A stretch of DNA of 64,000 bases from an uncultured Hyphomonas sp. Lineage in GTDB: Bacteria; Pseudomonadota; Alphaproteobacteria; Caulobacterales; Hyphomonadaceae. This document shows, one piece after another, positions 16,959-25,695 of the stretch (positions are counted from its first letter, which is position 1; every line of letters begins with the position of its first letter). The position numbers and the translations under genes are program-made. The notes beneath the pieces are model-generated. The model was given only the letters and a program-made list of their open reading frames with translations, had not been told where the DNA came from and made no database searches. The stretch is taken from NCBI RefSeq assembly GCF_963675305.1, contig NZ_OY776147.1, positions 620,001-684,000 on the forward strand. Direction: 5' to 3'.

Positions 16959-17050
16959 GAATCGCAGGGCTCTGTTAACTAGTGTTAAAGAAACAGCCTA
17001 TAGGATTCTCAGAGTTAATAAAAACGACTAGCTTGTCGTTAGGCTGATTC
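16959..17050 (+). promoter_or_regulatory. ctrA promoter region with three GANTC sites and paired TTAA
   Basis: The 134-bp leader of ctrA contains GANTC (CcrM methylation) sites at 16959-16963, 17004-17008 and 17046-17050. It also has TTAA at 16975-16978 and 16985-16988, separated by six bases rather than the consensus seven. In Caulobacter the ctrA promoter is controlled by GANTC methylation state and by CtrA itself. The motif set here suggests the same logic, but no transcription start can be fixed from sequence. Confidence 0.5.
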
Positions 17051-17062
17051 GGGAGACGACAC

Positions 17063-17776
17063 ATGCGCGTCCTGCTAATTGAAGACGATAGCGCCGTCGC
17101 GCGTTCCATCGAGCTGATGCTGAAGTCTGCTGGCTTCAACATCTACACCACAGATCTCGGTGAAGAAGGTGTCGATCTGGGCAAGGTCTACGAGTACGAC
17201 ATGATCATCCTCGATCTGTCTCTGCCCGACATCTCCGGCTATGACGTCCTCAAACAGCTGCGCATGGGCCGCGTGAACACGCCGGTCATGATCCTCTCCG
17301 GGAACCCGGACATCGAGGCGAAAGTCCGCACGCTGGGCTATGGCGCTGACGATTACCTCACCAAGCCGTTCAACAAGGACGAGCTGATCGCCCGTATCAC
17401 CGCGATTGTGCGCCGCTCCAAAGGCCATGCCGAGAGCGTGATCCGCACCGGTGAGATCCTGGTGAATCTCGACGCGAAGACGGTGGAAGTGGACGGCGAC
17501 CGCGTGCACCTCACCGGCAAGGAATACCAGATGTTCGAACTGCTCTCCCTCCGGAAGGGCACGACGCTGACCAAGGAAATGTTCCTGAACCACCTCTATG
17601 GCGGCATGGACGAGCCGGAACTGAAGATCATCGACGTCTTCATCTGTAAGCTCCGCAAGAAGCTTCAGCAGGCCACCGGCGGTAACCATTATATCGAAAC
17701 GGTCTGGGGCCGTGGCTATGTGCTGCGCGATCCGCGCCCGAGCTCGAAGACCAAAGAGGTCGAAGAGGCGGCATAA
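17063..17776 (+). CDS. ctrA: Cell-cycle response regulator CtrA
   Basis: OmpR-type regulator of 237 residues. The receiver domain has the acidic pocket EDD (7-9), phospho-acceptor Asp51 in IILDLSLPDISGYDVLK, and the TKPF lysine. The C-terminal winged helix ends with VFICKLRKKL...YIETVWGRGYVLRDP. Sequence identity to Caulobacter CtrA is evident throughout. The protein ends in two alanines (VEEAA), the ClpXP degron used for cell-cycle proteolysis in Caulobacter. sciP, flagellar genes and the adaptor sspB lie in the same window. A strong terminator follows. Confidence 0.97.
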   Translation: MRVLLIEDDSAVARSIELMLKSAGFNIYTTDLGEEGVDLGKVYEYDMIILDLSLPDISGYDVLKQLRMGRVNTPVMILSGNPDIEAKVRTLGYGADDYLTKPFNKDELIARITAIVRRSKGHAESVIRTGEILVNLDAKTVEVDGDRVHLTGKEYQMFELLSLRKGTTLTKEMFLNHLYGGMDEPELKIIDVFICKLRKKLQQATGGNHYIETVWGRGYVLRDPRPSSKTKEVEEAA

Positions 17777-17799
17777 GCCTTTCCCATCGACGGAATAAG

Positions 17800-17827
17800 C
17801 GCCCCGGCCTTCACGCCGGGGCGTTTT
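17800..17827 (+). terminator. Rho-independent terminator of ctrA
   Basis: CGCCCCGGC, loop CTTCAC, GCCGGGGCG, then TTTTC. It is a strong G+C-rich stem beginning 23 bases after the ctrA stop. Confidence 0.85.
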
Positions 17828-17893
17828 CGTTCGGGCTCCGGTTTTCGTGCGGTCCGGGCTTGCATGAGGCGGCAAATGCCTGACATTGGGGCC

Positions 17894-18502
17894 ATGTCAC
17901 AGCGATCTGCCGGCCCTGAGATTCTCCGCCTTATTGAGCTGATGTCCCGGCTTCCGGGCTTCGGCCCGCGATCTGCGCGCCGCGCGGCCCTGTTCCTTCT
18001 GAAGCAGCGCGACACACTGCTCTTGCCGCTGGCCGAAGCGATGTCTGATGCCGGTCACCGGATCGAGAAGTGTGAAGTCTGCGGGAATTACGACACGCTG
18101 CAGCCTTGCGCGGTCTGCCAGTCAGGCGGGCGCGATGAAGGGCTGATCTGCGTGGTGGAGGACGTGCCGGACCTCTGGGCGCTGGAGCGGGGCGGGTCGT
18201 ACAAGGGGCGGTATCATGTCCTTGGCGGGGTCATGTCCGCTGTGGATGGTGTCACGCCGGATGACCTCAACATTCCCACGCTCATTTCCCGCGTGGATGC
18301 CGGCGGCATCCGTGAGGTGATCCTGGCGCTGAATGCCACGTTCGAGGGCCAGAACACGGCGCATTATGTTGCCGACCAGCTGGCAGGCAAGGGCGTGCAG
18401 ATAACCTATCTCGCTCACGGTGTGCCGGTGGGCGGAGAGCTGGACCATCTGGACGATGGCACGCTCGCTGCCGCGTTGCGCGCTCGCCGGACAAGCGAGT
18501 AG
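17894..18502 (+). CDS. recR: Recombination mediator RecR
   Basis: Works with RecF/RecO to load RecA at gaps. It has the N-terminal HhH (LIELMSRLPGFGPRSARRAALFLL), a C4 zinc finger (CEVCGNYDTLQPCAVC), and a Toprim domain (ICVVEDVPDLWALE...YHVLGG). The frame is open from 17864. I chose the ATG at 17894 because MSQRSAGPEILRLIELMSRLPG then matches the usual alphaproteobacterial N-terminus, but 17864 or 17876 cannot be excluded. dnaX and ybaB, its frequent partners, are absent here. Confidence 0.92.
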   Translation: MSQRSAGPEILRLIELMSRLPGFGPRSARRAALFLLKQRDTLLLPLAEAMSDAGHRIEKCEVCGNYDTLQPCAVCQSGGRDEGLICVVEDVPDLWALERGGSYKGRYHVLGGVMSAVDGVTPDDLNIPTLISRVDAGGIREVILALNATFEGQNTAHYVADQLAGKGVQITYLAHGVPVGGELDHLDDGTLAAALRARRTSE

Positions 18503-18508
18503 CCGGGT

Positions 18509-19645
18509 CTATTCGGCGAGTTCGACGCGGAAGATTCCGTCCAGGTCTTTCGTTGCGACGTAGAGATGGCCGTCAGGTGCCTCAACCACATCGCGGATGG
18601 CATATTCGTCCTTGAACAGGTTTTCGCGCTCGGTCACTTTGCCGTCTTCCAGCCGCAGGCGGACAAGTTCCAGCCCCGCTGGGCCGTTCATGCCGCCAAC
18701 GAAGAAGTCACCCTTCCAACCGGGATAAACATCGCTGGTGAGACGGGTAAGGCCGGATGGGGCGATGGACGGCACCCAATAGGTGAGCGGCTGCTCCATG
18801 CCTTCCTTCTCGGTCTGTTCGGTAATGATCGTGCCGTCATAGTTGACGCCATAGGTGATGACCGGCCAGCCATAATTGGCACCAGGCTTGATGATGTTGA
18901 ATTCATCGCCGCCTTTGGGGCCGTGCTCGGTTTCGTAGAGCGTGCCTTCGGACTTGTCGTAATAAAGGCCCTGAATGTTGCGGTGTCCGTAGGAGTACAC
19001 GGCGGGGTTCCCATCTACTCCATCGGCAAACGGATTATCAGCCGGAATGGTGCCATCGGAATTGATGCGAATGAGGGATCCATGAGTGATCTTGGGGTCT
19101 TGAGCGTCTTTCATGTATTTGAAGCCTTCGCCCAGTGAGACGAACAGCGTCCCGTCATTGGCGAATTGCAGGCGGCCGCCGAAATGATAGGCCGTATCGC
19201 GGGAGTCGGCCCGGAAAATCTCGGTGATATCTTCCAGAGAGGCATGATCGTCGCTCAGACGGGCTCTGATGACGGCGGTACCGTTGTCGGCCTCTGTTCC
19301 CTCGGCATAGGCGACATAGATCAGGCGGTTGGAGTCGAAATCCGGATCCAGCGTGATGCCGAAATAGCCGCCCTGGCCCCCGGTCAGGGCTGGGGGCATG
19401 CCGGTCACCTGTGTGGCTTCGCCTTCGCCGCCGGCCACATAGTTCAGGCCGCCGTCTTTTTCGGTGAACAGGAGGTCGCCGTTCGGCAGGAAGGCCAGCC
19501 CCCATGGAAACTCGGCTTCGACAACAGGGGTCAGGGTGACCTGCACGTCGCTGCTGACGTCAGGCGCAACGGGGGCAGCTGCGGATCCGGAGCCACAGGC
19601 TGCAAGCGCAACGGCGGAAACAAAACCGGCAAGGATCGGGCGCAT
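18509..19645 (-). CDS. PQQ-dependent aldose sugar dehydrogenase-like lipoprotein
   Basis: Six-bladed beta-propeller of the glucose/sorbosone dehydrogenase family. Typical motifs are FPWGLAFLPNGDLLFTEKDGG, ILR-type strands, YSYGHRNIQGLYYD, TEHGPKGGDEFNIIKPGANYGWP and SGLTRL. The N-terminus MRPILAGFVSAVALAACGSG is a lipoprotein signal with cysteine at about residue 17, so the enzyme is anchored in the cell envelope. The start at 19645 gives the clean signal peptide; the upstream frame to 19693 is not needed. The sugar substrate is unknown. It converges on recR with a six-base gap. Confidence 0.85.
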   Translation of the reverse strand: MRPILAGFVSAVALAACGSGSAAAPVAPDVSSDVQVTLTPVVEAEFPWGLAFLPNGDLLFTEKDGGLNYVAGGEGEATQVTGMPPALTGGQGGYFGITLDPDFDSNRLIYVAYAEGTEADNGTAVIRARLSDDHASLEDITEIFRADSRDTAYHFGGRLQFANDGTLFVSLGEGFKYMKDAQDPKITHGSLIRINSDGTIPADNPFADGVDGNPAVYSYGHRNIQGLYYDKSEGTLYETEHGPKGGDEFNIIKPGANYGWPVITYGVNYDGTIITEQTEKEGMEQPLTYWVPSIAPSGLTRLTSDVYPGWKGDFFVGGMNGPAGLELVRLRLEDGKVTERENLFKDEYAIRDVVEAPDGHLYVATKDLDGIFRVELAE

Positions 19646-19720
19646 TGGGCGTCTCCCAGGATTGGTCGTTAAAAGGGTATCAATGGCCAACATAGGTCAG
19701 GCCGGGGCAGGGGCCAAATA

Positions 19721-19749
19721 AAAAGGGCGGCCCTGGCCGGGCCGCCCAA
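19721..19749 (-). terminator. Terminator of the first TonB receptor gene
   Basis: On the minus strand, GGGCGGCCC and GGGCCGCCC form a stem followed by TTTTTATTT. It lies about 22 bases past the stop codon at 19771. Confidence 0.8.
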
Positions 19750-19770
19750 TTCTGTAAGAGAGTGAACCTG

Positions 19771-22665
19771 TTACCAGGACTTCTTGACTGTGACGCCATA
19801 GAGCGCCGGTTCCGTCAGGAAGACGTTGGTGAACAGGCCGGAGGAGTCGTCGGTCAGGTAGTTACCCGTGATGACTTCCTCATCCGTCAGGTTCTTGGCG
19901 AACACTTCCACGCCCCAGCCGCTCTCTTCATTGTTGAAGAGGATCGACAGGTTGACGTTCGACCAGGAGTCGAGTTGGTCACGCTGCGTGTTCCAGATCC
20001 GGCTGACGCTGTCCGCCTGATAGTAGTAGTCGCCGCGGATCGTCATATCCCAGTTCGAATTGCCGAGGGCCGGGAGGGTATATTCAGCAGCGAGGTTCAG
20101 CGTCGTGTCCGGAGCGCCCGGGAGATTATTCCCATCGAGGCTCTTCGCGTCTCCTTCGAACGGCTCAAGTGCATTCGCCGTTTGGACGTTTCCGTTGCTG
20201 TCCGTGTAGCTCACGGTCACACCGTCAAGTCCGAACGCCGCTTCTTGGCCGGAGAAGGCACCGGTGCAGAGACCGCGCGTGTCACCCGGATTGAGCAGAC
20301 CGCCCTGAATAGCACCGAGAACCGTTGCGTAACCCTGGGCCGAAACCACGCAGTTTGCGAAGCTCGAAGCGTTCTTCAGCACAACGAGGTCAGACCGGCC
20401 ATTGGCACGATCAAGAACGTCGATGCCATATGCATCCTGGATCTCTGTATCCAGAATACCCAGGTTTGCCGTGAGCAACCAGTTGTCTGCCGGGGTCCAG
20501 AGGAACTCTACTTCGAGGCCTTTGATCTTGGCGTCGATGTTGGTGTTCACTGAAGACCGGTTGATGATCTGGGTGATCTGGTAGCCTTCATAATCATAAT
20601 GGAACCCGGTCAGGTTGAGCTGGGCAACCCCGCCACCAAGCGTGTTCTTCGTACCGATTTCGATCGAGTTTACGAACTCAGGATCGAAGGTTTGCGAGAA
20701 CAGGTTTGCACCGGCAGGCTGCGGAGGGTTGATGCCGCCGCCTTTGTAGCCTTTCGAGTAAACACCATAGATAAGTGTTTCGTCGGTGAAGCCGAGATCC
20801 GGTGACCAGTCGACGCCAAAGCGGCCGGTGGTTTCCTTGTCTTCGGTGTTCAGGCTGCCATCTCCGCCATCATCCGGGGCAGCACCAACGATCGGCGACG
20901 GTTGCAGCGGGTCCGCACCCGGTGCTTGCGGCGTGAACAGGAAGGTCGGAATGACATCCTGTTCCTTTTTGTCGGTCGTATATCTCAGGCCAAGGGTGAA
21001 CTTCAGATTGTCCGTTGCCTGATAGTACGTCTCGCCGAAGACAGCAGTCGAATCGAGGCGGTAAGGAGACAGGGACCGGAAGTATTCGCCACCATCACCG
21101 TTCATCGTGCCGTTGAACAGTCCGAGATTGTCCGTGCTGCCGGAGTCGAGCGGCACATTGCCGCCGAAGAAGGCTCCACCCGCAGCGTTATTCAGCTGGG
21201 TCAGGGCCGTCAGAGAGTTTGAGAGCACGTAATATCCGGCTGTGCTGTCATACGGATCAATTGCTTCGAAATCGACCTTGATGGCGCCGAGATTGAAGTT
21301 GATCGGTCCGTCGAAGTCAGACTGCAGACGAAGCTCGTGCGTGTCCTGATCGCTGCCGCCGCCCGATTGGTCGAACGTACGGAAGAGGTTGGAAACGCCA
21401 AGTTCCGGGTCAGACACGACACCGCCCGGGAACAGGAGCGGATAAAGTGCCGGGACAGCTGCGAATGGGCCAGCTGTTTCATTGAAGGCAATGGTCGGGG
21501 CGATCTTGTTGTAGTCTTCGATCGACTGAACCGAGCTTTCATTGTGGCTGCCGAGATAGGTGAACAGCAGGCTGTCGGTGACGTTCCATTCACCCTTCCA
21601 GGTGATCAGGTCCTGGTCTGCTTTGTAGATCGGATCGAAAGCAGATTCGATGGTGCGCAGGTCCGGGTTCACCGGATCTGTGAAGGCGTCGCCGTTCAGC
21701 AGACCGGCCGTGATGGCAAGACCGCCGCCAAGCGTTGCCTGCGAGTTCACCCGGTCGTTCGACTGGCTGAGCGGAGCATCCTGACAGCCAAGCGAAGTTA
21801 CGAGCTGGTCGAAAGCGGAGACCGGGATACCGGCAAAGGTATCGAAGCCCGGATCCTTTTTACAAAGCTGCTTGCCGGCGCGCAGGCGGCTGTCATCTTC
21901 TTCGAAGTGTTCGTAGGAAACCCAGCCGCGCAGATTGTCGGTCGGTTCCACTGCGAAAGTCGCCCGGAAGCTGGAGAGGTCACGGTCATCGATATCGTTG
22001 CCCGTGACGGAGTTTTTCACATAGCCGTCGCGCTGGAGAAGCGAGCCCGCGAGGCGCAAGGCGGCCTTTTCGCCAAGCGGCAGGTTGACCATGCCCTTCG
22101 CTTTGAACGTATTTTCGTTGCCGTAGGTCAGTTCGGCATCTGCCTGGAACTCACCGAGCACCGGCTTGGCAGTGATCAGGTTGAACACACCGCCGGTGGC
22201 GTTCCGTCCGTACAGTGTACCCTGCGGCCCACGCAGAACCTCGACCCGTTCAACATCGTAGAATTCCGCTTCGAACAGGCGGTTCGCTGTCAGCGGGACA
22301 TCGTTCTGGTGGACACCAACCCCGGCGTCGCCAGACTGGGCGACCGAGTCCACACCAATGCCGCGGATCTTGAAGTTGAAGCCCGTGAAGTTGCCTTTGG
22401 TGAAGGTCACGTTCGGGATGGATTTGACGAGGTCCGGACCGCCGGTCAGCTGGAGGCGCTCAAGCGCTTCTTCGTCAAACGCCGAGACCGCGATTGGAAC
22501 GTCCTGAATGGATTCCTCGACCTTCTGGGTCGTCACGGTAACGGTGGAAAGTGTTCTTGTGCTTTCGCCTTCCTCCTGGGCGACGGCAGCGGGTGCCAGC
22601 AGCCCCATGGCCAACACGGATGCGCCAGCCAACCAGACACATTTCGAGTCTCTGTATTTGGTCAT
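19771..22665 (-). CDS. TonB-dependent outer-membrane receptor
   Basis: A 964-residue receptor with a signal peptide (VWLAGASVLAMGLLAPAAVAQ), a TonB box-like segment (LSTVTVTTQKVEESIQDVPIAVSAF), a plug domain (VERVEVLRGPQGTLYGRNATGGVFNLITAKP) and a 22-strand-type barrel ending in a C-terminal aromatic residue (GVTVKKSW). This class, common in Caulobacterales and sphingomonads, imports large organic nutrients or siderophores. No substrate-linked gene is adjacent. A strong Shine-Dalgarno (GAGGGGAGGAAA) precedes the ATG. Confidence 0.93.
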   Translation of the reverse strand: MTKYRDSKCVWLAGASVLAMGLLAPAAVAQEEGESTRTLSTVTVTTQKVEESIQDVPIAVSAFDEEALERLQLTGGPDLVKSIPNVTFTKGNFTGFNFKIRGIGVDSVAQSGDAGVGVHQNDVPLTANRLFEAEFYDVERVEVLRGPQGTLYGRNATGGVFNLITAKPVLGEFQADAELTYGNENTFKAKGMVNLPLGEKAALRLAGSLLQRDGYVKNSVTGNDIDDRDLSSFRATFAVEPTDNLRGWVSYEHFEEDDSRLRAGKQLCKKDPGFDTFAGIPVSAFDQLVTSLGCQDAPLSQSNDRVNSQATLGGGLAITAGLLNGDAFTDPVNPDLRTIESAFDPIYKADQDLITWKGEWNVTDSLLFTYLGSHNESSVQSIEDYNKIAPTIAFNETAGPFAAVPALYPLLFPGGVVSDPELGVSNLFRTFDQSGGGSDQDTHELRLQSDFDGPINFNLGAIKVDFEAIDPYDSTAGYYVLSNSLTALTQLNNAAGGAFFGGNVPLDSGSTDNLGLFNGTMNGDGGEYFRSLSPYRLDSTAVFGETYYQATDNLKFTLGLRYTTDKKEQDVIPTFLFTPQAPGADPLQPSPIVGAAPDDGGDGSLNTEDKETTGRFGVDWSPDLGFTDETLIYGVYSKGYKGGGINPPQPAGANLFSQTFDPEFVNSIEIGTKNTLGGGVAQLNLTGFHYDYEGYQITQIINRSSVNTNIDAKIKGLEVEFLWTPADNWLLTANLGILDTEIQDAYGIDVLDRANGRSDLVVLKNASSFANCVVSAQGYATVLGAIQGGLLNPGDTRGLCTGAFSGQEAAFGLDGVTVSYTDSNGNVQTANALEPFEGDAKSLDGNNLPGAPDTTLNLAAEYTLPALGNSNWDMTIRGDYYYQADSVSRIWNTQRDQLDSWSNVNLSILFNNEESGWGVEVFAKNLTDEEVITGNYLTDDSSGLFTNVFLTEPALYGVTVKKSW

Positions 22666-22824
22666 TTAATTTTTCCTCCCCTCGGGCCGGCGGGATTGCT
22701 GGCTTCGAGCTGTTCTTTGAGCCGTCTCTTTTCGGACGTGCTTCAGAATCCATCGAATGGCAGCCGCGAGGGAAAGTCAATATTTTCAGTTGGAACGTTT
22801 GGCCCAGTGGACCCTACGTAAAGG

Positions 22825-22861
22825 CAAAAAATGAGCGGTGTCCGGGCCCGGACACCGCTCA
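22825..22861 (-). terminator. Perfect palindromic terminator of the second TonB receptor gene
   Basis: Bases 22832-22861 form a perfect 15-bp inverted repeat with no spacer (TGAGCGGTGTCCGGG and its complement). On the minus strand it is followed by TTTTTG. The stop codon of the receptor lies 27 bases upstream. Confidence 0.85.
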
Positions 22862-22888
22862 GGATGCAAATTTGTACCTTACGAGAGG

Positions 22889-25462
22889 CTAGAAGCGTGT
22901 CCTCAAAGTCACACCATAAGTGGCCGGTTCCTGCAGGTAGACCCCGCGGGCAGGGCCGCGCAGAGGAATGCTGAAGGTCACCGCCTTGGTCGACTCGTCG
23001 AACACATTGTTCCCCCAGACCTCGAAGGTCCAACGTTCATCTGCCGAGGAGATGCCCGCGCGAAGGTTCAGTTTCGTGTTCTCGGCCTGCCAGTCATCTT
23101 CGAGTGGCACGCCAGTGTCATCGACGGCCTGGGTGGATGTCCGGCGTTCCGACTCAGTGCGCATGTTGCCGGTCAGGAAATAGCCCATGCCGTTTGGCAG
23201 CTGGTCTTCCCAGGTCAATCCGAGCAGACCAACCCATTCCGGGGCATTGGTCAGTTTGAAACCGCACAGGCGGTTCACCGGGTTTGACGGGTCAAACCCG
23301 CCCGGTGCGCAATCCTCAGGATAGTAGGCATCGGTGTAGGTGATGGCGGCATTCGTGCTCAGACGGTCCGTCAGCGCGTTCTGGACTTCCAGTTCGAAGC
23401 CGTTGCTGACCACTTTCGGGACGTTGAACGTCTGGAACTGGACGCCGGTGAATTCGAGAACCTGGAAGTCCTCCATTTCCTGACGGAACACGGCGAAGTC
23501 AAACCGTCCGCGGCCATCGTTGAAGATGCCTTTCAGGCCGGCTTCAAGTGCGTCGATCTTTTCGGAATCGAAGCGCGGATCCGCCCCGCCGGCCGCGGCC
23601 GTGGAGTCGAGGTTGAAGCCGCCGGATTTGAAGCCATGGGTCAGGCCGGCATAGAAGTTCACATCATCCGTGAGCCGTGCCCCGATCTTGACCGTATAGA
23701 CCAGTTCCTCGTCTTCGAACTTGTCGGAGAAGGTCCGCGGCAGCGGAAGGAAGGCGGACGCCGGCGTGTCTGCTTCGGTCGCGAACGGGAAGCAGGTCGC
23801 CCCGAGCGCGCTCTGGGCGAGGGACGCGAGCGTCCCCGGATAGGCGCCAGCCAGCAGGCCGTTGGCAATGTTCACACAGGTCGGTGAGCTGGCGGACAGC
23901 TGGTCGAAGGCGCCATCCTTGGTCTCTTCGACGTAGCGCAGGCCAACCGTCAGGTTCAGCCCGTCCGTGATCTCGAACACATTGTGCGTAAAGATCGACA
24001 TGGACTCGGCGTCCTGAGTGTAGAGGTTGTCGGCATAGCTGCCGGCCGGGTCTACACCGCCGAGCGCGGCCGGAATGTTGCCGCCGAAACCCGTGGCAAC
24101 CGTGGCTGCACCGAGGGACGGCACGAACAGCGCCGACACATACCGACCATAGTCGCCGCCGAGAGTCATCAGCGCGCGCTCCTCGATCTCCTCTTCCGAG
24201 TAGTAGGCACCGAGCAGCCAGTCGAGACGGCCATCGAAGGCAAGGCCCTGGAACCGGAGTTCATGGGTCGTGGTCTTGATGTCGTCATAGGAGGGCTGGA
24301 CGTCCGGCGAGGCGAACGGGGTGGAGTTGTCGCCAACCTGGAAAACGTCGAGTCCCACAAAGTCAGAGTGCTGAATGGATTCAGCCTTGAAGCTGCGGTA
24401 TGCGCCGATATAGGTCATGTCCGCCGGGCCAAGATCCCACTCCAGCGTGGCAGAGATGCCGGACTGTTCGAACGGGTTCTGGAATTGCTCGCCGTTGGTG
24501 ATGCCTTTCTTCTGGGCCCGGAAGCCGGACTCAAGCACACCGCCATCCGCTGGCAGGCCGACAGCCGCGTAGATGCCGGCATCGCCAAGTGGGTCATAGA
24601 CGACCGGGGCATCGCAGCATTGCTCATCGGCTTCGGAATAGTCCGCGATGATCCGCAGCGAGGCGTCCGGATTGATCTGCCACAGGGCCTGTCCGCGGAC
24701 GATCCAGCGATCCCGCGTGTAGCTTTCCGCACCCGTCGTGCTTTCTGCCAGCGCGTCGCGCGTACGGTAGGCGCCGGACAGGCGGACCGCCAGCTTGTCT
24801 TCCACGATCGGTGTGCTGAACCCGCCCTGGACGTTCACCAGGCCGAGATTGCCGGCCGTAAGGTTTGCGAACGCGTCCATTTCTTTCAGGTTCGGGGCCT
24901 TGGTCGTGATGTTCAGGGCACCGGCAGACGTGTTGCGGCCGAACAGCGTGCCCTGCGGACCGCGCAGGACTTCGATCTGCTGCAGGTCGACCAGGTCACC
25001 CAGGGCGACGCCCGGACGTGACAGGTAGACGCCATCGAGGAACACGCCGACGGCGCTTTCCAGACCGATATTGTTACCGGTGGTGCCGACGCCGCGGATG
25101 CGGAGCGAGGCGCCCTGCGATTCCGTCTGTGTCGAGCTCATGTTGAAGCTGGCTGAAAGATTGTCCAGCGAGCGAAGGTCGGCCACGCCCTGGCGTTCGA
25201 TTTCCAGGGGGCTGATGGCGGTGACTGCCAGCGGCACGTCGATGATGCTCTGCTCGCGGCGCGTCGCGGTCACCTGCACAACACCGAGACGTTTGTCGTC
25301 TTCAGCGGCGGGTGTGGATGCGGCGGGAGGAGCAGCTTCTTCGGTGGTGGCGGTGTTCGGTGCGTCAGCTTCCTGTGCCAGCGCCGGGGCCTGAATCAGG
25401 CTCAATACGGCGGCAGAGGCACCTGCCAGCAAGACGCACTTCGGTTGTCGGGTTCTTTTCAA
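22889..25462 (-). CDS. TonB-dependent outer-membrane receptor (TTG start)
   Basis: Receptor with signal peptide (KCVLLAGASAAVLSLIQAPALAQ), an alanine/proline-rich linker, a TonB box region (LGVVQVTATRREQSIIDVPLAVTAIS), a plug (LQQIEVLRGPQGTLFGRNTSAGALNITTKAP) and a barrel ending GVTLRTRF. I start at the TTG at 25462 because it is preceded by GAGGGGAGGAAA, the same leader as the neighbouring receptor, and gives a matching N-terminus (K-R/K-P-K-CVxLAGAS). It is paralogous to the downstream receptor but separately terminated. The ligand is unknown. Confidence 0.92.
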   Translation of the reverse strand: MKRTRQPKCVLLAGASAAVLSLIQAPALAQEADAPNTATTEEAAPPAASTPAAEDDKRLGVVQVTATRREQSIIDVPLAVTAISPLEIERQGVADLRSLDNLSASFNMSSTQTESQGASLRIRGVGTTGNNIGLESAVGVFLDGVYLSRPGVALGDLVDLQQIEVLRGPQGTLFGRNTSAGALNITTKAPNLKEMDAFANLTAGNLGLVNVQGGFSTPIVEDKLAVRLSGAYRTRDALAESTTGAESYTRDRWIVRGQALWQINPDASLRIIADYSEADEQCCDAPVVYDPLGDAGIYAAVGLPADGGVLESGFRAQKKGITNGEQFQNPFEQSGISATLEWDLGPADMTYIGAYRSFKAESIQHSDFVGLDVFQVGDNSTPFASPDVQPSYDDIKTTTHELRFQGLAFDGRLDWLLGAYYSEEEIEERALMTLGGDYGRYVSALFVPSLGAATVATGFGGNIPAALGGVDPAGSYADNLYTQDAESMSIFTHNVFEITDGLNLTVGLRYVEETKDGAFDQLSASSPTCVNIANGLLAGAYPGTLASLAQSALGATCFPFATEADTPASAFLPLPRTFSDKFEDEELVYTVKIGARLTDDVNFYAGLTHGFKSGGFNLDSTAAAGGADPRFDSEKIDALEAGLKGIFNDGRGRFDFAVFRQEMEDFQVLEFTGVQFQTFNVPKVVSNGFELEVQNALTDRLSTNAAITYTDAYYPEDCAPGGFDPSNPVNRLCGFKLTNAPEWVGLLGLTWEDQLPNGMGYFLTGNMRTESERRTSTQAVDDTGVPLEDDWQAENTKLNLRAGISSADERWTFEVWGNNVFDESTKAVTFSIPLRGPARGVYLQEPATYGVTLRTRF

Positions 25463-25587
25463 GTCAATTTCCTCCCCTCGTCCAATCCTATGTGGACAAG
25501 ATTTTTGTTTGTTTGGTTGGTCTTTATCCGGGTGCGCTTCTGGCAGGCGCACTGCAGATACTACACAAAAGGGGAGTGCCCCGCCGT

Positions 25588-25616
25588 GTCAACAGGCTAC
25601 CCTAGCGTCAACAGGC
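25588..25616. repeat. Direct repeat in the queC/TonB-receptor divergent promoter
   Basis: GTCAACAGGC occurs at 25588-25597 and again at 25607-25616, a 19-bp period, i.e. near two helical turns. A GTGCGC...GCGCAC hairpin lies at 25532-25552 nearer the receptor gene. The pair may bind a regulator of either divergent gene. I did not recognise a preQ1 aptamer in this 233-bp gap. Confidence 0.35.
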
Positions 25617-25695
25617 GACTATTTTTGGTTGCGGGTCCGGAATGACACAGTTTTCCCGTCTTGGCCGGGTCAGCAGAGGCTGGTAGAGGCGCGCC

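Noticed and set aside
21337..22821. Plus-strand frame of 494 codons inside the TonB receptor
   Set aside because: Antisense shadow of a receptor with clear signal peptide, plug and barrel end.
25463..25695. preQ1 riboswitch ahead of queC
   Set aside because: No preQ1-I or preQ1-II core sequence was recognisable; only a hairpin and direct repeats.
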